Shown one piece after another: positions 1-5,122 of a DNA stretch of 8,393 bases. The DNA is taken from positions 1 to 8,393 of the forward strand of contig PMZS01000246.1 of NCBI GenBank assembly GCA_003170115.1. The letters run 5' to 3'. Both the position numbers and the translations under genes were made by a program. The stretch's first letter is position 1. Every line of letters starts with the position of its first letter. Source of the DNA: Spirochaetaceae bacterium (lineage in GTDB: Bacteria > Spirochaetota > Spirochaetia > SZUA-6 > Fen-1364). The notes under the pieces are model-generated. The model saw only the letters and a list, made by a program, of their open reading frames with translations. It ran no database searches and was not told the origin of the DNA.

Positions 1-138
1 CAGCTCGAAGCAGAACTCGAATCGTTGGATCACTCCATCGAAAACCAGATCGCTCTTTCCTGGGTCTTCCGCCACCCCTGCGCGCAGCCGTGCAAGTGCC
101 CGGGAAAACTCGGTAGACATGATCCTGCGCTCATTCAT
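1..138 (-). CDS. HEPN-domain protein, HI0074/HepT family, 5' part only
   Basis: Only the first 46 codons are inside the window; the gene continues past the left edge. The peptide contains DGVIQRFEFCFEL, which matches the signature helix of HI0074-type 'nucleotidyltransferase substrate-binding' HEPN proteins (family pattern D-x-x-IQRFEF-x-FEL). Such proteins pair with a MNT nucleotidyltransferase; in characterised MntA/HepT systems the HEPN partner is an RNase toxin that the MNT protein silences by adenylylation. The catalytic R-x4-6-H motif lies in the C-terminal part, outside the window, so toxicity cannot be judged. I chose the ATG at 138-136 because GAAGGGA lies 9 bases upstream, and it overlaps the MNT stop by 8 bases, which suggests translational coupling. 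The ATG at 120-118 (start MSTEFSRALARL) is the alternative; its upstream AGGA sits too close. The family call is secure; the start is not. Confidence 0.8.
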   Translation of the reverse strand, partial: MNERRIMSTEFSRALARLRAGVAEDPGKSDLVFDGVIQRFEFCFEL

Positions 139-430
139 CGACACGAATCCCTTCACGCAGGATTCTTGCCGCGAGATCCGTGTTCCTCACCAGATGGAGC
201 GCGAGCAGGTCTATCTTGAGCGCGGTCGGAACCTCTTCTTCCAGCCTATTGTGCACCTGGTCTACGTCTTCCTGCGTCCAGGAAGGATCCACAACGGCAA
301 GATCAATGTCCGACACAGGCGACGCGTCACCACGCGCGCGGGAGCCGTACAGCACGACTTTCGCCGCGGGGCGGCGAGAGTGGATGATGGAGAGTATGCT
401 GTCGACGACTGCATCCGCCAGCATGGTCAT
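131..430 (-). CDS. MNT-family nucleotidyltransferase, MntA-like antitoxin
   Basis: This is a 99-residue minimal nucleotidyltransferase of the pol-beta superfamily (HI0073/MntA type). The catalytic motif GSRARGDASPVSDIDL spans residues 29-44 and fits G-S-x10-D-x-D with metal-binding Asp41 and Asp43. The third carboxylate is probably Asp74 in KIDLLAL, so all active-site residues are present and the length is normal for the family. Characterised members transfer AMP from ATP onto a Tyr of the HEPN partner and neutralise it; here the HEPN gene follows directly with an 8-base overlap (or a 10-base gap if the later start is used). The methyltransferase ends 63 bases upstream. No Shine-Dalgarno precedes the ATG at 430-428, but a TTGACA promoter places transcription start at about this ATG, so the message may be leaderless. 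ATG 424-422 is an alternative start. Whether the pair is toxic in its host is inferred only. Confidence 0.87.
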   Translation of the reverse strand: MTMLADAVVDSILSIIHSRRPAAKVVLYGSRARGDASPVSDIDLAVVDPSWTQEDVDQVHNRLEEEVPTALKIDLLALHLVRNTDLAARILREGIRVDE

Positions 431-436
431 ATTGCG

Positions 437-465
437 ATGATCGGGGCGGCCCGCCAGAATGTCAA
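437..465 (-). promoter_or_regulatory. Predicted sigma-70 promoter of the MNT-HEPN pair
   Basis: Reading the minus strand, a perfect TTGACA (465-460) is followed by a 17-base spacer and GATCAT (442-437, 4 of 6 to TATAAT). The predicted start of transcription is around 431-428, on or next to the ATG at 430. It lies in the 63-base gap after the methyltransferase stop, so the pair could be expressed apart from the upstream genes. This is seen by pattern only; chance matches in GC-rich DNA are less likely with a full TTGACA. Confidence 0.5.
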
Positions 466-493
466 GCGTAGGTTATGAGACGACCGGCGGCCC

Positions 494-2170
494 TTACGGC
501 TGCGAGGATCTTCCGCGGGCCGCCGCCATCCTTCGCCTTGCTCGTTCCTCGATCGCATCCAGACCAGCGCTGAACGCGGGGCTCGCTCCGAGGCCGGCGC
601 GGAGTTTCTCCAGCGCGGCGGCGAACTCAACGCGGTATTTCCCGTGCGCGAGCTTGTTGAGCAGGCGAAGGATTTCCTTCAGCGTCCGCTCTTTCTCCCT
701 GCCCTTCTCAAGCTTCCTGGCAAGAGCAGCCACAATGGTGATTTCCTCCCGGATGTCGCGCACGGCGCACGCAGACAGAGACGTGATGAAAGCCTCGGCC
801 GCTTCCGCTGACTGGAACCGGGGCATTGGCGGATCGGGCTGGAATCTCCAGAAATGCCGCATCGGGATACGAACCGTCGGGTCGTCGCCCAGGATGAGAG
901 CCTCCCCTTCCACGGAGAAGGTCGCGCGAATCCGGCCAGGATCGTAGGAAAGCGCGAACAGCCGCGCGAGGCGGATTTCGCGGAGGGCGTCCCGTGCCGC
1001 GGCAGGAGCATGCGCACGGGTTCCCCTGCGCACCACCAGCACCAGCTCCATGTTCCTCGTTGCTCGATGGAGGCTCTGCTTCCCCCCGGGATATTTCGCG
1101 TACCCTTTCGACCGCACGGTGAGCTCGCCCCTTTCAGCCAGCAGGTCGCAAAGCTCCTCCAGCTCGATCAATCCTTCATTGCTGTAGCTCACGACAAGCC
1201 ATTGGCAGTCCGCGGCATCAATGACCCCTTTCATCGCCGCGGCCGCTGTATCGCGGTAGCAGAATGCCGAACGGGTGCGGATCCAGTCCGGTCGAATTCC
1301 CGCCTTGTGCCGAAGCCTCCCATCGGCAGCGCGCTCGTCGCTCACTGGAGGTCTGTCCCAGAGCGCAATGGTGTTCAGCATGAAATAATTGCTTCCATAC
1401 TGATGCACGGCATAGGGAGGATCGAGGTAGCAGACTTCCGCCGGCCTTCCCGAGAGGAACGCAGCCGCGTCCATGCATGCCACCTCGGCTGGTACGGGAG
1501 CATCGATCAGCACCGGTCTGCCGAGCCGGATGGGCCCCATGATCCGCCGAAGGGCGTCGCGGCCATGCCCCCCGAAGCCCTTGTGAAAGGCCTTGAATAC
1601 GCCCGAGGTGTTTGTGTGAGTGGCCGACTGGTGCAGGAGAGGGGCAAGAAGAGCCGCCTTCCCGAGGAATGCGCCCGTCTCCATCTGCATCCCCGGGTAC
1701 ATTTCTTCAATGCGCTGCCGGATCGCGTCGATCCTGAGCGCGTTCTCCCGCGTGTAGAAAAGCCGCTCTGTTCTCCAGTCCGCTTTCTCGGTATTTCGAG
1801 GAGCGTAGTAGCGGCTGATGTAGCCTTTCGCGTCGGGCAGCGGAGGCAGCGCGTTCAGCTCTTCGAGCACCATGTCGATCCCTCCGAGCCCATGGAAGAG
1901 GATATCGAGGACGGAGGGGCGCAGCCGCAGGTAACAGGAATTGATCGTGAAGGAGTACGGCTCCCAGTCGTTCGCGGAGACCCGGAAGCCCATTGCGCGG
2001 GCAAGGCGGGAGACGGAACCCGAGCCGGCAAAGGGATCGAGGAAGGTGCTGCGAGAGGGATCAAGGGGAAGGCTGCGGAACACCTCGTAGAGGAAGGGCA
2101 GAAGTGCCCGCTTGTTGCCAATGTACGCGATGAGCTGATCCGTCAGGTAGGGATCCACGAAGTCCAACAC
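494..2170 (-). CDS. D12-class N6-adenine DNA methyltransferase with C-terminal extension
   Basis: This 558-residue protein should transfer a methyl group from S-adenosylmethionine to the N6 of adenine in a specific DNA site. Visible motifs, in the order expected for the Dam/D12 (alpha) class, are YIGNKRALLPFL at 16-27, the AdoMet-binding LDPFAGSGSV at 44-53, NDWEPYS at 67-73, and the catalytic DPPYAVHQYGSNY at 250-262. VVSYSNEGLI at 326-335 is a further family-like segment. The stretch between motifs I and IV (about 75-245) should carry target recognition. Dam is roughly 280 residues; here the recognisable methylase ends near 385, and about 170 further residues, basic and helix-rich near the end, have no assignment. 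The start is GTG at 2170, 4 bases after the queD stop, with no clear Shine-Dalgarno, so coupling to queD is likely. No restriction endonuclease is in the window, so it could be an orphan, part of a system extending left, or phage-derived. The recognition site cannot be read from the sequence. Confidence 0.9.
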   Translation of the reverse strand: MLDFVDPYLTDQLIAYIGNKRALLPFLYEVFRSLPLDPSRSTFLDPFAGSGSVSRLARAMGFRVSANDWEPYSFTINSCYLRLRPSVLDILFHGLGGIDMVLEELNALPPLPDAKGYISRYYAPRNTEKADWRTERLFYTRENALRIDAIRQRIEEMYPGMQMETGAFLGKAALLAPLLHQSATHTNTSGVFKAFHKGFGGHGRDALRRIMGPIRLGRPVLIDAPVPAEVACMDAAAFLSGRPAEVCYLDPPYAVHQYGSNYFMLNTIALWDRPPVSDERAADGRLRHKAGIRPDWIRTRSAFCYRDTAAAAMKGVIDAADCQWLVVSYSNEGLIELEELCDLLAERGELTVRSKGYAKYPGGKQSLHRATRNMELVLVVRRGTRAHAPAAARDALREIRLARLFALSYDPGRIRATFSVEGEALILGDDPTVRIPMRHFWRFQPDPPMPRFQSAEAAEAFITSLSACAVRDIREEITIVAALARKLEKGREKERTLKEILRLLNKLAHGKYRVEFAAALEKLRAGLGASPAFSAGLDAIEERARRRMAAARGRSSQP

Positions 2171-2174
2171 TGGA

Positions 2175-2540
2175 TCAGTCGGGAGAGTAGGTCGCCCGAT
2201 TCCTGTCCGTTTCGAAAACCTCGACGAGGGTAAGACTGGCGTCCGGCATCAGTGCGTGCATTTTCTCGTAGACGAAAAGGGATATACGCTCGGCGCTCGG
2301 GCACCCGTCGTCGAACGCGGGGTGATCGTTGAGGCTGGTGTGGTCCAGCTCGGAGGTGACCTTCCTCAGGGCTCCCTTGAGGATGCCGAAATCCAGCAGC
2401 ATGCCCCCATCGTCGAGATTTCTTCCGGAGGCGGTCACGAAGACCTTGTAGTTGTGGCCGTGCAGTCTTTCGCACTTGCCGTGATAGTGAGTGAGGAAAT
2501 GGGCGGCGGCAAATCCGTCCTCGATGCGCACGGTATACAT
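2175..2540 (-). CDS. queD: 6-carboxy-tetrahydropterin synthase (QueD/PTPS family)
   Basis: QueD converts 7,8-dihydroneopterin triphosphate to 6-carboxy-5,6,7,8-tetrahydropterin, the second step of queuosine and other 7-deazaguanine synthesis, in the cytoplasm. The 121-residue length is normal. Zinc ligands are His14 in AAAHFL and His28/His30 in the motif C-E-R-L-H-G-H-N-Y, with catalytic Cys23. LLDFG (48-52), LDH (65-67, catalytic Asp/His), LND (70-72), PSAERIS (81-87) and VEVFET (106-111) complete the family pattern, so the protein looks functional. C-x3-HGH favours QueD over eukaryotic-type PTPS. The frame stays open far upstream, but that part is antisense to the neighbouring gene; I chose ATG 2540 because GAGGGAG lies 8 bases before it. 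ATG 2564 lacks such a site. The methyltransferase GTG follows 4 bases after the stop. No other queuosine gene is in the window. Confidence 0.93.
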   Translation of the reverse strand: MYTVRIEDGFAAAHFLTHYHGKCERLHGHNYKVFVTASGRNLDDGGMLLDFGILKGALRKVTSELDHTSLNDHPAFDDGCPSAERISLFVYEKMHALMPDASLTLVEVFETDRNRATYSPD

Positions 2541-2559
2541 GACGGGTACTCCCTCGCAG

Positions 2560-2588
2560 AGCATATTCAATTCGCTTCCTGAAAGCAA
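2560..2588 (-). promoter_or_regulatory. Possible promoter for queD and the downstream cluster
   Basis: On the minus strand TTGCTT (2588-2583) and TATGCT (2565-2560) are separated by 17 bases, matching the sigma-70 consensus at 3 and 4 of 6 positions. Transcription would start near 2553, leaving a leader of about 13 bases that holds the GAGGGAG ribosome site. The match is weak; position and spacing are the main support. Confidence 0.3.
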
Positions 2589-2610
2589 ATCACGGCAAAT
2601 CCGGGCAGGA

Positions 2611-2639
2611 TTGACACCGAAGGCGCGCCCGGGTCCAAT
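2611..2639 (+). promoter_or_regulatory. Predicted sigma-70 promoter of the FMN-binding protein gene
   Basis: A perfect TTGACA (2611-2616), a 17-base spacer and TCCAAT (2634-2639, 4 of 6) place the transcription start near 2646. The leader is about 27 bases and contains AAGGAGG. It is back to back with the weaker queD promoter, their -35 boxes being 22 bases apart. Confidence 0.6.
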
Positions 2640-2659
2640 GCACGAACCCCCAGGAAGGG

Positions 2660-2666
2660 AAGGAGG
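2660..2666 (+). promoter_or_regulatory. Consensus Shine-Dalgarno site
   Basis: AAGGAGG ends 6 bases before the ATG at 2673. It is the strongest ribosome binding site in the window, it fixes the start of the FMN-binding protein, and it suggests high expression. Confidence 0.85.
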
Positions 2667-2672
2667 ATCTGA

Positions 2673-3494
2673 ATGAAACGTATTATCGCGTGTGCGATTA
2701 TCCTGTCGTTCGCTCTCGCGGGTGTCGCCTTCGGCCAGGTGAAGGCAAGGGATGGCGTGTACTTTGCCCAGGATGAAAACTTCGCCCCCCAGGGCGGCTG
2801 GAAGGAACAGGTCGTGCTCACCGTGGCCGGCGGAAAAATCACCTCCGTGAATTGGAATGGGGTGTCGAACCTCGGCGTGGCGGACAAGAAGACCGTCGCG
2901 GCCGCGGGCGGCTACGGAATGAAAAAGGCTTCCAAGCTCGGGCTCGAATGGGACCAGGAAGCGGCCAACGTCGAGGCATACCTTCTGAAGACGCAGAACC
3001 CCGGCTTCAACAAAATCAAGCAGGACGGCACCACGGATGCAATCTCCGGCGCATCTCTGCACGTCGGAGTTTTTTACGCGCTGGTCAACAAGGCCCTCGC
3101 GGCCGGCCCGGTGGCCAGGGGCATCTACAGGAAGGATGGCTGGTTCTTCAAGGAGCAACCCGCCTTCGACGCTCAGTCGGGCTGGAAGGACTCCGTGCTT
3201 CTCACGGTCGTCAATGGCAGGATCGTGGACGTGCTCTGGAACGGAATCAGCAAGGACGCGAAAAAGAAATCGAAGCTCGTCGAGGCACTGGAAGGCCGCT
3301 ACGGGATGGCCAAAGCAGCCAAGGAAGGCGAATGGAACGTGCAGGCGGCCGCGGTCCAGGCGGCGATCCTCAAGGCGCAGGACCCGGCGAAGATCAACGT
3401 AAGGTCGGACGGCACCTCTGATGCCATTTCCGGCGCATCGATCCACGTCACGGCAGTGGGCCTTGCGGTCGAGGCGCTGAAGGCCGCGCGATAA
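2673..3494 (+). CDS. Exported tandem FMN-binding domain protein
   Basis: This 273-residue protein begins with a Sec signal peptide (MKR, hydrophobic IIACAIILSFALAGVAF, likely cleavage after AFG at 21) and has no lipobox Cys, so it should be periplasmic or secreted and soluble. The rest is two homologous repeats, about 26-142 and 149-270. Each has G-V/I-Y, a GWK strand pair, a V-x-W-N-G segment, a Y-G-M turn, an amphipathic helix and a closing D-A-I-S-G-A-S-x-H-V motif (122-131 and 250-259). That end motif fits the D-x-x-[ST]-G-A-[ST] pattern of FMN-binding domains, where the flavin transferase ApbE links FMN to the last Thr or Ser; the candidates are Ser128 and Ser256. Two flavins in one exported protein suggest extracytoplasmic electron transfer, as in the two-domain Listeria lipoprotein PplA. 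No ApbE or redox partner is in the window, so role and flavin loading are inferred. It has its own promoter and terminator and looks monocistronic. Confidence 0.85.
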   Translation: MKRIIACAIILSFALAGVAFGQVKARDGVYFAQDENFAPQGGWKEQVVLTVAGGKITSVNWNGVSNLGVADKKTVAAAGGYGMKKASKLGLEWDQEAANVEAYLLKTQNPGFNKIKQDGTTDAISGASLHVGVFYALVNKALAAGPVARGIYRKDGWFFKEQPAFDAQSGWKDSVLLTVVNGRIVDVLWNGISKDAKKKSKLVEALEGRYGMAKAAKEGEWNVQAAAVQAAILKAQDPAKINVRSDGTSDAISGASIHVTAVGLAVEALKAAR

Positions 3495-3526
3495 CGGCTG
3501 CAGCGTCATCGGTCATGTGAGAAAGC

Positions 3527-3553
3527 GGCCCCGCTCCCCCGGGGCCTTTTTTT
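3527..3553 (+). terminator. Strong intrinsic terminator after the FMN-binding protein gene
   Basis: A perfect 7-base stem GGCCCCG / CGGGGCC (3527-3533 and 3540-3546) with loop CTCCCC is followed by seven T residues (3547-3553). It lies 32 bases after the stop codon and isolates this gene from murE. Confidence 0.92.
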
Positions 3554-3569
3554 GTCATCGCCCGCGGAC

Positions 3570-3598
3570 TTGATTCGACGCATCCTCATGGATAGCAT
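3570..3598 (+). promoter_or_regulatory. Possible promoter of murE
   Basis: TTGATT (3570-3575), a 17-base spacer and TAGCAT (3593-3598) each match the consensus at 4 of 6 positions. The site sits directly after the terminator, where murE needs a promoter. The predicted transcription start is near 3605, at the proposed ATG, which would make the message leaderless. Confidence 0.35.
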
Positions 3599-3604
3599 CC
3601 GGTG

Positions 3605-5122
3605 ATGCCCGAAATGGCCCTGACCGAGCTCTTCTCCCACGTTTCACTCGAGGAGACCCGCGGAGACATGCGCCGGGCGGTACGCGGGATTGCCTACGAC
3701 TCGCGCGATGCAGGCCCGGGGTTCCTTTTCGCCGCGATGGACGGGCTGCATACCGACGGGCATCGCTACGTCGGGGACGCGATTCGCCGGGGCGCGACTG
3801 CCGTCCTCCATGCCCGCCCGCTTACCGACGTGCCTCCGGATGTCACCTGCATCCGGGTGCGTGACCCGCGGAACGCGCTCTCACCGGTCGCCGCGGCGTT
3901 CTACCGTCACCCTTCGAAGTCGATCAAGGTGATCGGCGTCACCGGCACTGATGGAAAGAGCTCCACCGTCTGGTTCATCACCCAGCTCATCGGCTTCCTG
4001 GGAGGCAGAGCCGGGTTCCTCTCCACGGTGTCGTTCAAGACCGGCGACCAGGTTGTGAAGAATCCCTTCCGGCAGTCCACCCCGGAATCAACAGAGATCC
4101 AGGGAATGCTGAGAGAGATGGTGGACAAGGGACAGGACATTGCGGTCGTGGAGGCAACATCGCACGGGCTCTCTCCACGGACCAACCGGCTCGGGGACGT
4201 GCATTTCGACGCGGCGGTCCTCACCAACGTGACGCACGAACACCTGGAGTTCCACGGATCCTTCGAGCAGTACCGCTCGGACAAGGCGAACCTCTTTCGC
4301 GCCGTGTCGCCGGATGCGGCGAAGGATGTCCACGGTCCCCGCTTCGCGGTGGTGAATGCCGCAGACCCGAGCGCGGGATATTTCCAGGACGCATCGCGCG
4401 TGCCGGTGTATCGCTACGGCAGCGGCGGGGAGCTCGAGGCACGCTCGCCCCGGGAGGACGTTTCCGGCACCACCTTCCGAATGGTGCACGATGGCAAGGA
4501 AGCTGAAGCGCGCATCTCCATCCCCGGGCCGTTCTGGGTGGAGAACGCGCTGGCCGCGGTCCTGGCTGCCTCCCGCATCCTCGAGTTGCCGCCCCTCTCT
4601 CTGTCGCCCCTCGTCAACCGTTTGCAGGGCGTGCAGGGCCGGATGGCCTCCGTCGATCTCGGCCAGCCCTTTGCCGTCATCGTCGACTATGCTCACACAC
4701 CCGGCGCCTTTCTGAAGCTCTTTCCCTGGATGCGCAGCCATACACAAGGAGCGCTCACGGCGGTCTTCGGCTCCGCGGGAGAGAGGGATCGGGAGAAACG
4801 TCCGCTTCAGGGTCGTGCGGCGGGCGCGCACAGTGACACGCTGGTGATCACGGATGAGGACCCGCGCGGGGAAGACCGCATGGAGATTCTCGAACAGATC
4901 GCGAAAGGGTGCGAAGGCAAGACGCGCGGGGAGAACCTCTTCCTCATCCCCGACAGGCGGGAGGCCATCCGTTTCGCGCTCTCCCGGGCGCGGCCGGGAG
5001 ACGCGGTCCTTCTTCTCGGCAAGGGCCACGAGGGCAGCATCATCGGGCCCGAGGGCCCGGCGGCCTGGGACGAAAGAACGGAAGCGGAAGCGGCCCTGCG
5101 CTCACTCGGGTACGCCGGCTGA
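3605..5122 (+). CDS. murE: MurE, UDP-MurNAc-L-Ala-D-Glu:third-residue amino acid ligase
   Basis: MurE adds the third amino acid to UDP-MurNAc-L-Ala-D-Glu using ATP, in the cytoplasmic phase of peptidoglycan synthesis. The 505 residues carry the full Mur ligase layout: an N-terminal nucleotide-sugar domain with YDSRDAGPG (31-39), the ATP P-loop GVTGTDGKSST (111-121), STPES (158-162), EATSHGL (183-189), LTNVTHEHLEFHG (206-218), the SDKANLF lysine that is normally carbamylated (Lys227), VDYAHTP (360-366), and C-terminal TDEDPRGED (416-424) and GKGHEGSI (472-479). The position equivalent to DNPR of diaminopimelate-adding enzymes reads EDPR, so the amino acid may be L-ornithine or L-lysine rather than meso-diaminopimelate. 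There is no Shine-Dalgarno; starts GTG 3602, ATG 3605 and ATG 3614 are all possible, and 3605 coincides with the predicted transcription start. Its stop overlaps the next gene by one base. Confidence 0.95.
   Translation: MPEMALTELFSHVSLEETRGDMRRAVRGIAYDSRDAGPGFLFAAMDGLHTDGHRYVGDAIRRGATAVLHARPLTDVPPDVTCIRVRDPRNALSPVAAAFYRHPSKSIKVIGVTGTDGKSSTVWFITQLIGFLGGRAGFLSTVSFKTGDQVVKNPFRQSTPESTEIQGMLREMVDKGQDIAVVEATSHGLSPRTNRLGDVHFDAAVLTNVTHEHLEFHGSFEQYRSDKANLFRAVSPDAAKDVHGPRFAVVNAADPSAGYFQDASRVPVYRYGSGGELEARSPREDVSGTTFRMVHDGKEAEARISIPGPFWVENALAAVLAASRILELPPLSLSPLVNRLQGVQGRMASVDLGQPFAVIVDYAHTPGAFLKLFPWMRSHTQGALTAVFGSAGERDREKRPLQGRAAGAHSDTLVITDEDPRGEDRMEILEQIAKGCEGKTRGENLFLIPDRREAIRFALSRARPGDAVLLLGKGHEGSIIGPEGPAAWDERTEAEAALRSLGYAG

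Noticed and set aside
25..478. Short plus-strand open frames opposite the MNT and HEPN genes
   Set aside because: The minus-strand products match known families; these frames do not.
854..2233. 459-residue plus-strand open frame
   Set aside because: It lies antisense to the methyltransferase, which has clear motifs on the other strand. Its translation shows no recognisable domain and is rich in Arg, Pro and His, as expected of a GC-rich shadow frame.
494..2540. DNA 7-deazaguanine modification (dpd) system suggested by queD beside a DNA enzyme
   Set aside because: No DpdA-like transglycosylase or other dpd gene is present, and the enzyme is an ordinary D12 adenine methyltransferase.
2541..2672. 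preQ1 riboswitch upstream of queD
   Set aside because: If the promoter is right the leader is only about 13 bases, and I saw no preQ1 aptamer pattern in the gap.
2541..3509. Upstream extension of queD to a 444-residue protein
   Set aside because: It is antisense to the FMN-binding protein, which has its own promoter, Shine-Dalgarno and signal peptide. QueD proteins are about 120 residues and the ATG at 2540 has a good ribosome site.
4088..5029. 313-residue minus-strand open frame
   Set aside because: It lies fully inside murE on the opposite strand, has no domain signal, and has shadow-like composition.
4909..5121. In-frame upstream extension of the propeller/TPR protein
   Set aside because: It lies inside murE, and it would bury the signal peptide that begins at the ATG at 5122.
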